DNA from: Bacteroidales bacterium 6E
GTDB lineage: Bacteria > Bacteroidota > Bacteroidia > Bacteroidales > Prolixibacteraceae
Length of the DNA: 64,000 nt
NCBI GenBank assembly: GCA_001270045.2
Contig: DF970667.1
Location: 147,975 to 211,974 of the forward strand
Direction: 5' to 3'
Position 1 is the first letter of the stretch. Each line of letters begins with the position of its first letter. Both the position numbers and the translations under genes were made by a program. This document shows positions 17,198-26,909 of the stretch, in pieces. Below the pieces are notes generated by a model. The model saw nothing but the letters and a program-made list of their open reading frames with translations, searched no databases and had not been told where the DNA came from.

Positions 17198-17737
17198 CTA
17201 TTTTTCAAGGCTGATTTCTTTATCCAGTTTCAGGACCGGCATCTTATCCATTCCGATGGCATTTATCACAAGGTTGTAGTCGGTCAGGTCCATCGAGGTG
17301 TTGATGGCAAAGTCGGCAGGAAGTACCACAATCCTGAATACCTGGTCGAGAGCCTCTGCAGGAAGAAGATCGTGCAGGTCGAGGGAACCATCGAGGAAAA
17401 TCTTTACGTCCTTCTGCGTGAAATCGTAATTGTACTGCAGGATACCTTCAGGCAACACCACTGTTTGCGGCATCAATCTCCATACATCGGTATTCCCGTC
17501 TACTTCCCAAAGAATGTAGGTTAGTACGATATCACTCGGCAACACATTGATGGTAGTTGGGATGTCGAAGTAAAGAGTCCAGTCATTTGAGGGTAAAAAG
17601 TCACCCTCAACTTCAAATACGGAACCTACGATGTATTCACCATCCAGTCCGTCTTCCCCATCTCTTCCGGGGATTCCCTGGCACGCGGTAAAAAGCGCGA
17701 TGACCAGCAGAAACATCATTGATCGAATTGTTTTCAT
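17198..17737 (-). CDS. Lipoprotein with short collagen-like segment
   Basis: 179 residues. The signal peptide ends in LFTACQG (lipid Cys at 19) and is followed at once by G-x-x triplets (GIPGRDGEDGLDGE), a hallmark of a Bacteroidota lipoprotein family in which a few collagen-like repeats precede a beta-rich domain. The rest has beta-strand character without enzyme motifs. Probably surface or periplasmic; role unknown. It is a lone minus-strand gene. Confidence 0.75.
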   Translation of the reverse strand: MKTIRSMMFLLVIALFTACQGIPGRDGEDGLDGEYIVGSVFEVEGDFLPSNDWTLYFDIPTTINVLPSDIVLTYILWEVDGNTDVWRLMPQTVVLPEGILQYNYDFTQKDVKIFLDGSLDLHDLLPAEALDQVFRIVVLPADFAINTSMDLTDYNLVINAIGMDKMPVLKLDKEISLEK

Positions 17738-18071
17738 GGCTTCAGATATTAATTGAACGATATATACTCTAATTAGGCTTTGACAATATTGATGCCAACT
17801 GTGTTAAAATTTGCAAAAAACAATACTTAACAAATCAATTATTTTACAATGTACTGTTTATGAATATTATAGAACTTAACACAGAGACATTTTCCATCCA
17901 ATTTATTCAGCATACGTGACCCCATAGGTTCACCTAACCATCGATTCATTACACTCCATAAATGTTTCGATCATTGGCTTTCCTCCCTGCAACAATATTT
18001 ACAACTACAAACAATTTACTGAATTTCAATCCGTTATACCAAAAAAATCAACAATCTTAAATTGATCTGCC
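17738..18071. other. Divergent intergenic region, no gene seen
   Basis: 334 bp of AT-rich DNA between divergently transcribed genes; it must hold both promoters. I could not assign boxes with confidence. Confidence 0.5.
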
Positions 18072-18479
18072 ATGATCGGAAAATTCAAGAAAGTCCTGAT
18101 CCTTTCAGGCATTTTCCTTGTGACCCTGTTCATCATCCTGTTTGCCGGTTTATATATCTGGATTGATTTTGACCTGAAGAAAAACATCAGGATTGCCGTT
18201 GACAAATATGGTGGTTCAACTGAAGATGCCTTGATCGCTTACCTTCAGGATACGACCAACTCGACAAATGACAGGACGCACCTTGCCATCTGGACGCTTG
18301 GACAAATCCGCTCCGAAAAAGCGATGCCCGTCCTTAAAGAGCTTTACCTCAATGATCCTGAGGGAAAAACCTGCAAGGGACGACACAATCAGGTGCTATG
18401 CCAGCGCGAGATTTACAAAGCCATGCATGCCACCGAAGCCAACTGGCTGCCACTGCACGCCAGACTGAAAAATGAATAA
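18072..18479 (+). CDS. Membrane-anchored protein with HEAT-like element
   Basis: 135 residues with one N-terminal transmembrane helix ('VLILSGIFLVTLFIILFAGL') and a ~100-residue soluble part. The soluble part contains a HEAT-like helical pair ('HLAIWTLGQIRSEKAMPVLK') and two Cys (in 'GKTCKGRHNQVLCQREIYK') that might form a disulfide if the domain is periplasmic. No specific family recognised. Confidence 0.65.
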   Translation: MIGKFKKVLILSGIFLVTLFIILFAGLYIWIDFDLKKNIRIAVDKYGGSTEDALIAYLQDTTNSTNDRTHLAIWTLGQIRSEKAMPVLKELYLNDPEGKTCKGRHNQVLCQREIYKAMHATEANWLPLHARLKNE

Positions 18480-18563
18480 CTTTTCTTTTTCACATGGCGA
18501 ACTTTTACCAAAACATTCCCTAGCCTGACCCAATTGTATTAAATTAGCAAAAAAGTATCCGTG

Positions 18564-19130
18564 ATGGAATATCAATGGTTGGTAGCGGTGGCATTGGGAA
18601 TAGGACTGAGTGCCAGTACGGGCTTTAGGGTATTTATCCCGCTCATGATTGCCGGGGTAGCCGCCCGGATGGGAGTTCTCCCACTGAATGAGAGTTTTTC
18701 GTGGATTTCGTCCAACATGGCCCTGATAACTTTCGGGGTAGCGGCGTTATTCGAGGTGGCTGCCTATTACATTCCGTTTGTAGACAACCTGCTGGATACC
18801 ATTGCCATGCCCCTGGCCATTGGGGGCGGCACATTGCTGGCAGCTTCGGTACTTCCCATTGATGAGGGCTTTATGCGCTGGATCACCGCCCTGATTGTCG
18901 GAGGTGGAGCTTCCGCGGTTGTACAGGGTGGAACTTCAGCCCTGCGGCTGCTCTCTTCAGGAACCACTGCAGGGATCGGTAATCCCATCGTATCAACGGG
19001 TGAAAACGCTGCCGCCATCGGGTTTCCGTTGATGGTAATCCTTATGCCGGTTGTCATGACCGCAATCCTGATTTTGGTGGTGTTCCTGATTTTCAGGTTA
19101 CTTTTCAAAAAGAAAAAGAGCCAAACATAA
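18564..19130 (+). CDS. DUF4126 membrane protein
   Basis: 188 residues, Gly/Ala-rich with about five hydrophobic segments, matching DUF4126: 'VALGIGLSASTGFRVFIPLM', 'YIPFVDNLLDTIAMPLAI', 'GFMRWITALIVGGGASAVVQ'. A basic tail (KKKKSQT) follows the last helix. Function is unknown. ATG 18564 is preferred to GTG 18561. It converges on the CDP-alcohol phosphotransferase gene, with only 5 bp between stop codons. Confidence 0.8.
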   Translation: MEYQWLVAVALGIGLSASTGFRVFIPLMIAGVAARMGVLPLNESFSWISSNMALITFGVAALFEVAAYYIPFVDNLLDTIAMPLAIGGGTLLAASVLPIDEGFMRWITALIVGGGASAVVQGGTSALRLLSSGTTAGIGNPIVSTGENAAAIGFPLMVILMPVVMTAILILVVFLIFRLLFKKKKSQT

Positions 19131-19135
19131 ACCAT

Positions 19136-19867
19136 TTATGACTGGCCTTTCAGCTCGCTGGCACTCTCCATTTTCTCTTCCTTATCCTTTTTATCGGCGA
19201 TGCCCAACAGCTTAAATGAATCCAGAATGTTGACAATCAGCAATGCCAGACATACAAATATTGAAACGTAATGGATGGATGCGGGCAGGATTACTTCCAT
19301 GACAAGCACTGCCGATACGATAATCCGGACTTCCGTTGGACCCATGATGCCCGAGTCGATGGAATACTCATTGGTGATCCGGTATCGAATCAGGGCCAGG
19401 ATGATTTCCCAACCATACATCACCACGAAGAAGTAGCCTGCCACTTCCCAGGGACCTTCAACATAAATGATGAATCCTGCACCTATCAAGATGATGCTCA
19501 GCCAATCGATCGTAATATCCAGGGTAAAGCCATACCATTTCCGGGGTCTGCCCCGGTAATAGGCCAGCCGGCCATCGAGCGAATCTCCCGCCCAGCTGAC
19601 CAGAAAACCGGCAACACCCAACAGCAACATCCACCTGTGATAACAACCGGCCAGCAGAAAGCTGACAAAAACCAATAAGCTACCGAAAAAACCGATGGCC
19701 GACAACATATCCGAACTCATCCAGGCAGGCACTCTCTGCACCAGCCAGGCAATAGCCCTTTGTTCAGGCCCCCGAAGAAGGTTTGTCCTTTTCCGGCCCT
19801 TGGCAATCAACGCCAAAACCTCAGAGGTTCTGGCTGTCCAATCCGATTGATGGTTCTTCGGATGCAT
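19136..19867 (-). CDS. CDP-alcohol phosphatidyltransferase family protein with altered signature
   Basis: 243 residues with about six membrane helices. The CDP-OH-P motif D-x2-D-G-x2-A-R-x8-G-x3-D-x3-D is recognisable as D95, D98, G99, A102, G113, D117 and D121, but the conserved Arg after Ala is Tyr (Y103) and the A-to-G spacing is one residue longer. All four Asp (metal and base) remain, so catalysis is plausible with changed substrate preference. Such enzymes make phospholipids from CDP-activated donors; the acceptor here cannot be told. The soluble N-terminal ~45 residues are basic. Confidence 0.8.
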   Translation of the reverse strand: MHPKNHQSDWTARTSEVLALIAKGRKRTNLLRGPEQRAIAWLVQRVPAWMSSDMLSAIGFFGSLLVFVSFLLAGCYHRWMLLLGVAGFLVSWAGDSLDGRLAYYRGRPRKWYGFTLDITIDWLSIILIGAGFIIYVEGPWEVAGYFFVVMYGWEIILALIRYRITNEYSIDSGIMGPTEVRIIVSAVLVMEVILPASIHYVSIFVCLALLIVNILDSFKLLGIADKKDKEEKMESASELKGQS

Positions 19868-19981
19868 GGCAGTATGTATTTAATGTACAACGAGGGTAAT
19901 GGCTCAATCTCAATCTGCCCACTGAATTAAGGTTGCAAGCCGAAATGTGGATTGAAGGTAACAATTATTCCAATTGCAATG

Positions 19982-20016
19982 AAAAAAAAACCGGAACAAT
20001 CCTCAAATTGTTCCGG
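19982..20016 (-). terminator. Rho-independent terminator of the nuo operon
   Basis: On the minus strand, CCGGAACAAT pairs perfectly with ATTGTTCCGG (6-nt loop) and is followed by a run of nine T, 37 bp after the nuoN stop. It is among the strongest terminators in the window. Confidence 0.93.
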
Positions 20017-20052
20017 TAGCCTATCAATGTATTTTCGTTGTTAAATACTGTA

Positions 20053-21561
20053 TCAGAAACCTGAGAGAATCTGTACCGAGCTGTTGGCCCAATTGATCAT
20101 AGGACTGAAATATAGTCCGAAGACAATGGTCAGGGCAGCCAGGGCAAGAATCAATCCCAGGACTACCGGTGAAACGGCCAGTTTTGACTTCTTGCTTTCC
20201 ACGTCGCGCAGGTACATGTTGCGTATCACTTTTGCATAGTAGTAAAGTGACACCACACTGTTGAGAACCCCTATGGCGGCGAGCCAAAGCCAGCCTGCAT
20301 TTACCACGGCGCTAAAGACATAAAGCTTTCCGATGAATCCTGCTGTGGGAGGCAGTCCCGTGAGCGAGATCAGCAATATGGTCAGTGCCACTCCAATCAG
20401 GGGATTACGATATCCCATCCCACTGTAATCATCAATGTTCTCGGTCCCGGCCTTGTCGGCAACCACCTGAACGATCAGGAATGCACCCAGGTTCATCAGC
20501 ATGTAGACGAAGAAGTATATCAGCACCGAGGATACGGCGGTGTCGTTAAGCATGGCCACAGCCATCAGCAGGTAGCCGGCATGGGCGATACTGGAATAGG
20601 CCAGCATTCGCTTGATGTTGGTCTGCCAAAGGGCCACCAGGTTACCGATGGACATGGTCAGAACGGCAAGTACGGCAAGCTCCATGTGCCAGTCGATCGA
20701 ACCCACCAGGGCCCAGTCACCGGTGCCCGGGTCATTTCCTGACGTGAAGACCACCCTGAAGAAACGGATCAACACACCGAATCCCGCAGCCTTGGAAGCC
20801 ACGGATAACAGTGCCGTAATGGTTACAGGTGCCCCTTCGTACACGTCAGGTGTCCAGAAATGGAACGGCACGGCCGAGATTTTGTAGGCAAAACCCGACA
20901 GGATCATCAAACCTGCAATTAACAAAGGTACCGATTCAACGGTACCTACTGCCAGGGCAGCGTTGATCTCTGAAAGGTTCAGCGTGCCTGTCAGGCCAAA
21001 CAAGATAGAAATGCCATAAATCATCACACCTGAGGACACGGCGCCAAAGATGACGTATTTCAGCGAAGCCTCGGTAGCCCTTTTGGCTTCCTTGGTATAG
21101 CCGGTCAGGATATATGAGCTGATACTCATGGTCTCGATGGCCAGATAGATCAGGATTAGGTTTGAAGAGCCTGCAAGCAGGAACATCCCGAAAACCATAC
21201 CAATGATCAGCATATAGTATTCACCCAGCTTGGTATTGCTGTGATGGAGTTCGTCGGAGAAAAAGGAAAAGATCACCACAAGCATCGAACTGATCAGGAT
21301 CACGAACCGGATAAACTGGCCAAAAGAATCGATCACGAACAGTCCTGAGAATGCGGATGTCCCGATGCCGGTCTGTTGTGCCAGGAAAACCGCCGTCACG
21401 GCAAATCCGGCCAAGGCGACATATCCTGCAATATGTTTCTGCCTGCGCACCAGCAAGTCGGCGAAAATGGCTGCCAGAAAGGTTACGACCAGCGTTGTTT
21501 CGGGCAGAAACAGCTTCACGCTGTTCAGCAGGTCGGTGGTAAAGCTCGTTATATCGATCAT
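20053..21561 (-). CDS. nuoN: NADH-quinone oxidoreductase subunit N
   Basis: 502 residues, about fourteen transmembrane helices of the Mrp-antiporter type, one of the three proton-channel subunits of the Complex I membrane arm. 'KRMLAYSSIAHAGYLLMAVA' holds the typical channel-region Lys, and 'YKISAVPFHFWTPDVYEGAP' is the family hallmark. Last gene of the nuo operon, 50 bp after nuoM, followed by a strong terminator. Confidence 0.96.
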   Translation of the reverse strand: MIDITSFTTDLLNSVKLFLPETTLVVTFLAAIFADLLVRRQKHIAGYVALAGFAVTAVFLAQQTGIGTSAFSGLFVIDSFGQFIRFVILISSMLVVIFSFFSDELHHSNTKLGEYYMLIIGMVFGMFLLAGSSNLILIYLAIETMSISSYILTGYTKEAKRATEASLKYVIFGAVSSGVMIYGISILFGLTGTLNLSEINAALAVGTVESVPLLIAGLMILSGFAYKISAVPFHFWTPDVYEGAPVTITALLSVASKAAGFGVLIRFFRVVFTSGNDPGTGDWALVGSIDWHMELAVLAVLTMSIGNLVALWQTNIKRMLAYSSIAHAGYLLMAVAMLNDTAVSSVLIYFFVYMLMNLGAFLIVQVVADKAGTENIDDYSGMGYRNPLIGVALTILLISLTGLPPTAGFIGKLYVFSAVVNAGWLWLAAIGVLNSVVSLYYYAKVIRNMYLRDVESKKSKLAVSPVVLGLILALAALTIVFGLYFSPMINWANSSVQILSGF

Positions 21562-21610
21562 GTGGATTTCTGATTTTAATTATGCATTTCAAGGAGTGCC
21601 TTTATGGGCA

Positions 21611-23227
21611 TCATTGAATAAACGGCTGAATCAACGCGACAAATTCCGTAACCGACGTGGTCATCAGCTTGAGTACCGGCATCGGATACACACCAAGGAA
21701 GATCACGATGGCTGCCAGCGGCAGAAGGGCGGTCAGTTCGAGAGCGTTCACATCGTTGCCCCTGTATTTCTTGCCTGTGGGATCCCATGGCCCCTGCCAT
21801 TTCTCGGGCAATGTGCCGAAGAAGATCTTCTGGAGGGCCCACAGCATATAGGCGGCACCCAATACAATGCTGAGTCCCGAAATGACGGTCAGCACCGGAT
21901 AGGCCTTGAATGAACCCAGGAATACGAGTACTTCTGAGATGAATCCGCTCAGTCCGGGAAGTCCGATGGCCGCAAAAAATGCCACTGCCATGATTCCTGT
22001 ATAAACCGGCATCTTGCGTGCCAGTCCGCCAAAGTCGTCCAATCCCCTGGTATGGGCACGGTCGTAAATTACGCCCACGATCATGAAGAGCATGGCAGTG
22101 ATGATCCCGTGGTTAAACATCTGGAAGATCGCCCCGGTAACACTTTCCGGGCGCATTGATGCCAGTCCGAGCATCACGAGTCCCATGTGGGATACCGATG
22201 AGTAGGCAATGAGCTTCTTGAAGTCGCGCTGTCCGACCTTATGTTGTCCCAAGGCACAATAGGCTCCGTAAACGATACTGATCATGCCGATCCATGCAAT
22301 CAGGTTCTGGAAATAGGCAAAGGCGTCAGGGAAGATCGGGAAAGCTATCCTCATCATACCATAGGCACCCATTTTCAGCAATACACCGGCCAGGATGACC
22401 GAAATCGGTGTCGGGGCTTCAACGTGTGCATCGGGAAGCCAGGTGTGGAAAGGAAAAACCGGAACCTTGATGGCAAAGCCGATAAACAGTGCCATGAAGG
22501 CAACGTACCGTATGGTTGTGGCTGTTCCGCCAAATATGGAATTCGGATCAAAATTGCCCTGATTCATAATTTCAAGGATGTTGAACGTACCCGTACTGTG
22601 GTACAGTCCGATCATCACCAGCAGCATGAACACGCTGCCTGCAAGGGTATAGATAAAGAACTTGATGGCGGCATACTCTTTCCGCGGACCTCCCCAGATA
22701 CCGATCAGGAAGTACATCGGCAACAGCATCAGCTCCCAGAACACATAGAACAGGAAGAAGTCAAGTGCCACAAATACTCCCATCATGCCCAGGTCGAGCA
22801 ACAGGTACATGGCGAAATATCCCTTCACGGCCTTGTTGATGCCGAAGGAAGGAAATACTGCCAGAAAACTGATGATGGCTGTCAGCAGGATCATCGGGAC
22901 ACTCAGTCCGTCAAGTCCAAGGAAATATTCGATTTTAATGTCCCCGATCATGGGCAGTTGTGCGTGGATCCAGGTAACCTTTTCCACGAACTGGAAGGAA
23001 CTCACATCATTGACGCCCTTCAGGCCGGTATTGTAACTCATGTAAATCAATACGGCCAGCACCAGCTGCAAGAAGGTAACCCCAACTGCGGTCCAGCGAA
23101 TCATCTTTTTCGAAAATTCCTGTCCTTTTTCATCTTTCCCCGAAGGTATCAAAAACACGATCAGAATTCCCACCAAGGGTAAAAATGTGATCCAGGTTAA
23201 AATCGGAAAGTCCATTATCCAATTCAT
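21611..23227 (-). CDS. nuoM: NADH-quinone oxidoreductase subunit M
   Basis: 538 residues, antiporter-like membrane subunit. The signature is 'AIKVPVFPFHTWLPDAHVEA' followed by 'PTPISVILAGVLLKMGAYGM'; the discontinuous-helix Lys region is 'FKKLIAYSSVSHMGLVMLGL'. It forms a proton channel between NuoN and NuoL. Start ATG at 23227, 30 bp after nuoL. Confidence 0.96.
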   Translation of the reverse strand: MNWIMDFPILTWITFLPLVGILIVFLIPSGKDEKGQEFSKKMIRWTAVGVTFLQLVLAVLIYMSYNTGLKGVNDVSSFQFVEKVTWIHAQLPMIGDIKIEYFLGLDGLSVPMILLTAIISFLAVFPSFGINKAVKGYFAMYLLLDLGMMGVFVALDFFLFYVFWELMLLPMYFLIGIWGGPRKEYAAIKFFIYTLAGSVFMLLVMIGLYHSTGTFNILEIMNQGNFDPNSIFGGTATTIRYVAFMALFIGFAIKVPVFPFHTWLPDAHVEAPTPISVILAGVLLKMGAYGMMRIAFPIFPDAFAYFQNLIAWIGMISIVYGAYCALGQHKVGQRDFKKLIAYSSVSHMGLVMLGLASMRPESVTGAIFQMFNHGIITAMLFMIVGVIYDRAHTRGLDDFGGLARKMPVYTGIMAVAFFAAIGLPGLSGFISEVLVFLGSFKAYPVLTVISGLSIVLGAAYMLWALQKIFFGTLPEKWQGPWDPTGKKYRGNDVNALELTALLPLAAIVIFLGVYPMPVLKLMTTSVTEFVALIQPFIQ

Positions 23228-23257
23228 ATTTTTAGTTATAAAATGTTCAAGTTCTGG

Positions 23258-25426
23258 TTAAATGAATACAAAAAAGAGGATGAGCAACCCCAGGAGTGCA
23301 AACACCACATACGACTGTACGCGGCCGGTCTGCAGCTTCTTCAGCATGCCGCCCATATATCCGGTCAGGTTGGCGGTCAGGTTCACGGCCCCGTCGATCA
23401 CGACGTTATCGAAAATACCGATGACCTGTCCGGCAACCCGGTTGATGGCGGCACTCAGGTTAACAATCCCGTCGATGATATAATTGTCGAAGAGCGCGAG
23501 TCCTTTCGAGGCAAGCAGGGTGCCCCCGATCACGGTCTTCTCGTATAATTCGTCGAAATACCACTTATTGAGCGAGAAGGTGTGCAACTTACGAAACCTC
23601 GCTTCCAGCTTGTCGGCACTGATCACCTTGTACTGGTAGATCAGGAATGCCAGCCCGATTCCCGAACCTGCAATCAGCAACGAGAGAATCATGGCAATAT
23701 AGTGGAAGTGATGCACCTCTTCCTGTAATTTATTCTGGTAGTGTGAACCCGAAGTTACCTCCGCAGAGACTTCGGCATGCTGGGTTGCGGCGACGGCATG
23801 TCCGGCATCGGCATGCAAAGCGTCAGTGTGGCCTTCATCCCCCGAAATCAGGAAATCCCATTGGTAAGCGGCCGGTACTGCGGTTTCGGGCTGTACCACA
23901 CGGTGGTGGAACCAGCCTGCGGTGGCATCGATGGGATTGGGTGAATAGAAGAACCAGATGGTCAGCACCGAAAGTACCACCAAAGGTAATACGATGGGGA
24001 GCTGGTTCTCTTTGGCGTGGTGGGCAATCTCTGTTTTGGGCTTGCCATGGAAGGCAATGATGGTGAGCCTGAACATATAGAAGGCAGTCATGCCGGCAGC
24101 GGAGAAGGCGAGTACCGGTACAATCCAGTGCCATCCTCCGGTTAGGTTTGCCCACGCCAGGGTATTGGCCAGTATCCCGTCCTTGCTGAGGAATCCCGAA
24201 GTAAACGGAATGCCTGCCAGGGCGAGGGTCACAAACAGGAACGTAAAATATGTCCAGGGCATGCTCTTCCTGAGTCCGCCCATATTGTTGATATCCTGTG
24301 GATCGCTGTGGTGGTCATGCAGGTGGTGCATTGCGTGATGCATGGCATGGATCACCGAACCAGCGGCAAGGAATAACGCTGCCTTGAACCAGGCATGGGT
24401 GACCAGGTGGAAGAATCCGTTGGTATAACCTCCGGTTCCCAGCGACATCACCATGAAGCCCAGCTGACTGACCGTCGAATAGGCCAGCACTTTCTTGAAG
24501 TCGGTCTGGGTAATGGCTATCGTTGCCGACACAAAAGCGGTAATGGTGCCGATGATCGCGATGAAGGTAAGGGCGTCGGCAGTGAACATCACGAATACCT
24601 TGGCTACCAGGTAAACCCCGGCAGCGACCATGGTTGCGGCGTGGATGAGTGCCGAAACGGGTGTCGGGCCTTCCATGGCATCGGGAAGCCATACGTGTAG
24701 CGGCCACTGTGCCGATTTCCCCATGGCACCCATGAATATACAGATACCTGCAATGGTCAGCATGGTCGGGTTGTCGAACGGCAGCTTGCCCGAGGAGATC
24801 CCGGCAAAGACGTCTTCGAACATGAACGACCCGTAAGTCATGAAGAGGATCATGATGCCCGCGAAGAATCCAAGGTCACCGATCCTGTTGGTGATGAATG
24901 CCTTTTTACCTGCGTTGGATGCCGAATTCTTTTCATACCAGAAGCCGATCAGCAGGTAGGAGCTGATACCCACCAGTTCCCAGAAGATATACATCACCAG
25001 GAAATTGTTGGCAATCACGATCCCCATCATCGAGAAGGTGAACAGTCCAAGGTAGGCAAAGAAGGTCGGGAAACGCCTGTCGCCTTCCATGTAAATGGTG
25101 GAGAAGAGGTGTACCAGGAAACTGATGACCGTAACCACCATCAACATGATGGCCGCAATGTTGTCGATTCCGTAACCGACATTGAACGATGAACTGCCCA
25201 GGCTGAACCATTCAAACTTGGTCTGGATCACCTGAATGTCAGGGTAGATCACCAGTTTGCTATACGATACCACGGCTGCAATCACCAGGTCAATGGCCAG
25301 GATGGTTGTGCCGATCCAGCCGCTGATCTTTCCCAGTTTCCTGCCAAAGAAAACATTGACCAGAAAACTGACCATTGGAATCAGCAGAACCGAAAGGCTT
25401 AAGAGAAGTATTTTTTCGTGTGTCAT
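23258..25426 (-). CDS. nuoL: NADH-quinone oxidoreductase subunit L
   Basis: 722 residues from ATG 25426 (an in-frame TTG 18 bp upstream is less likely). It is the distal antiporter-like subunit, with 'GKSAQWPLHVWLPDAMEGPT' and 'FKKVLAYSTVSQLGFMVMSL'. The C-terminal third carries a His/Ala-rich insertion (~505-560, 'HADAGHAVAATQHAEVSAEV') before the lateral-helix region and last TM; this insertion is longer than in E. coli NuoL. It extends the proton-pumping arm. Confidence 0.95.
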   Translation of the reverse strand: MTHEKILLLSLSVLLIPMVSFLVNVFFGRKLGKISGWIGTTILAIDLVIAAVVSYSKLVIYPDIQVIQTKFEWFSLGSSSFNVGYGIDNIAAIMLMVVTVISFLVHLFSTIYMEGDRRFPTFFAYLGLFTFSMMGIVIANNFLVMYIFWELVGISSYLLIGFWYEKNSASNAGKKAFITNRIGDLGFFAGIMILFMTYGSFMFEDVFAGISSGKLPFDNPTMLTIAGICIFMGAMGKSAQWPLHVWLPDAMEGPTPVSALIHAATMVAAGVYLVAKVFVMFTADALTFIAIIGTITAFVSATIAITQTDFKKVLAYSTVSQLGFMVMSLGTGGYTNGFFHLVTHAWFKAALFLAAGSVIHAMHHAMHHLHDHHSDPQDINNMGGLRKSMPWTYFTFLFVTLALAGIPFTSGFLSKDGILANTLAWANLTGGWHWIVPVLAFSAAGMTAFYMFRLTIIAFHGKPKTEIAHHAKENQLPIVLPLVVLSVLTIWFFYSPNPIDATAGWFHHRVVQPETAVPAAYQWDFLISGDEGHTDALHADAGHAVAATQHAEVSAEVTSGSHYQNKLQEEVHHFHYIAMILSLLIAGSGIGLAFLIYQYKVISADKLEARFRKLHTFSLNKWYFDELYEKTVIGGTLLASKGLALFDNYIIDGIVNLSAAINRVAGQVIGIFDNVVIDGAVNLTANLTGYMGGMLKKLQTGRVQSYVVFALLGLLILFFVFI

Positions 25427-25450
25427 AATCTCAAATTCAATCAACGATTC

Positions 25451-25759
25451 CTACTCTTTCAGGTTATTAACCTCATCCAGGTTCACATGCTTGAAGTGCT
25501 GATAGATATTCAGCAGGATAGCCAGGGCGACCGCGGCTTCGGCTGCGGCCAGGATGATCACAAAAATGGCGGCGATATGTCCGTCGATATTCATTCCACC
25601 GTAGCGGGCGAAAGCGACAAAATTGATGTTGGCCGCATTCAGGATCAGTTCCAGTCCCATGAGCACCATCACGGCATGCTTCCTCGAAAGGATGCCGAAC
25701 ATGCCCAGTGAAAAAAGGATGCCACTGACAATGAGGTAATGATTTAATCCGATCTCCAT
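25451..25759 (-). CDS. nuoK: NADH-quinone oxidoreductase subunit K
   Basis: 102 residues, three transmembrane helices, standard NuoK length. Conserved membrane Glu residues appear in 'VLMGLELILNAANINFVAFA' and 'FVIILAAAEAAVALAILLNI', which lie on the proton path. Sits 8 bp after nuoJ. Confidence 0.95.
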   Translation of the reverse strand: MEIGLNHYLIVSGILFSLGMFGILSRKHAVMVLMGLELILNAANINFVAFARYGGMNIDGHIAAIFVIILAAAEAAVALAILLNIYQHFKHVNLDEVNNLKE

Positions 25760-25767
25760 ATGGTGTA

Positions 25768-26268
25768 TTATTTTTTTCGTGCGATAAATGCTGCCCCGAC
25801 AATAGCCACCAGTAACAAAATGGAGGCTGCCTCAAAAGCGATCAGGTATTTGGTCAGCAAGGCATTGCCGATCAATTCGGCCGTGGCATCTACATCGGCT
25901 GCCGGTGCAATATGCCATAGGGTGCTGAGGAAGATCTTCACCAGCACGGCAGCAAGGGCAACCGACAGCGCTGCGGTAAGACCAAGCTGCAGTTTTCCGG
26001 TACGGCCCGACTTGACATCAACGCCGGTGATCCGGGTGGTGAGCATTACCCCGAAGATGATCAGTACCAGGATACCTCCGATATAAATCATGATCTGCGT
26101 GATCGCCAGGAAGTCGGCATGCAGCAAAACATATAATCCCGCTACCCCGAAAAAGGTGAAAAGGAGCGAAAATGCCGCATGCATGATGTTTCTCGACAGC
26201 ACAACGACAGCTCCGAATCCCAGTGTCAGGGCCGCAAAGAAAAAGAATGCGAGTGTTGTTAAATCCAT
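25768..26268 (-). CDS. nuoJ: NADH-quinone oxidoreductase subunit J
   Basis: 166 residues, about five transmembrane helices. 'VLSRNIMHAAFSLLFTFFGV' and 'AGLYVLLHADFLAITQIMIY' followed by 'IGGILVLIIFGVML' are the typical NuoJ stretch containing the TM3 pi-bulge region. Adjacent to nuoK, as usual. Confidence 0.95.
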   Translation of the reverse strand: MDLTTLAFFFFAALTLGFGAVVVLSRNIMHAAFSLLFTFFGVAGLYVLLHADFLAITQIMIYIGGILVLIIFGVMLTTRITGVDVKSGRTGKLQLGLTAALSVALAAVLVKIFLSTLWHIAPAADVDATAELIGNALLTKYLIAFEAASILLLVAIVGAAFIARKK

Positions 26269-26307
26269 GGAATGATATTTTTCTGTCGGTTTACACCTGT
26301 TTTTATT

Positions 26308-26907
26308 CTATTGTTCTGAGGCTTCATCTGCCTTGGGAGCTGCCTTTTTGGGAGCAACCGGCTTTCCCTCGGTCGCTGCCTTTTCGGCTGCCGCAGCCTT
26401 CGCTGCCGCCTCTTTCTCCTTAAACTCGGCCAGCAACCTGACTTTCTCGGCCGATTGCTCGGGTGTCAGGATCTGGTATTTGAAATAGAGACTCTCCTTA
26501 TTGTAAGCCGAATATTCGAAATCCTGTGTGTGCTTGATGGCATCCGACGGACAGGCAGCCTGGCACAGTCCGCAGAAGCAGCATTTGGCCAGGTCCATCT
26601 CGTAACGGGTCACCCACACTTTACGCGGCTTGCCGTCGGCATGTACTTCCTGGTGCGGATCCTCGGGTGAAACCCTGACACCCTCAACGGTGATACAGTT
26701 TACCGGACAGGCAATGGCACACGCGGTACAGGCATTGCACCTCGACATGTCGAGCACGAGCTTGTTACGGGCATTGGCCGGCAAGTCAAACTTTTCGTCG
26801 GGATATTGAATCGTGACCGATTTTTTAAACATATGCCGGGAGGTGATCATCATCCCCTTTACCGCCGTGTAAAAACCTGCCCAGACATTTTTAAGATATG
26901 AGCTCAT
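26308..26907 (-). CDS. nuoI: NADH-quinone oxidoreductase subunit I (2x[4Fe-4S] ferredoxin)
   Basis: 199 residues. Two 4Fe-4S motifs: 'CNACTACAIACPVNCI' and 'CCFCGLCQAACPSDAI', each with C-x2-C-x2-C-x3-C-P. It passes electrons toward NuoB. The C-terminus is an Ala/Lys/Glu-rich tail (~165-199) beyond the usual core. ATG 26907 starts 2 bp after the nuoH stop; the in-frame TTG at 26913 overlaps nuoH and is less likely. With NuoEFG absent, this subunit may be the entry point for electrons from an external donor. Confidence 0.95.
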   Translation of the reverse strand: MSSYLKNVWAGFYTAVKGMMITSRHMFKKSVTIQYPDEKFDLPANARNKLVLDMSRCNACTACAIACPVNCITVEGVRVSPEDPHQEVHADGKPRKVWVTRYEMDLAKCCFCGLCQAACPSDAIKHTQDFEYSAYNKESLYFKYQILTPEQSAEKVRLLAEFKEKEAAAKAAAAEKAATEGKPVAPKKAAPKADEASEQ

Positions 26908-26909
26908 AA

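Noticed and set aside
22241-23182. 313-codon open frame antisense to nuoM
   Set aside because: It lies fully inside a certain gene, is very rich in His/Gln/Asp as antisense shadows are, and resembles no protein.
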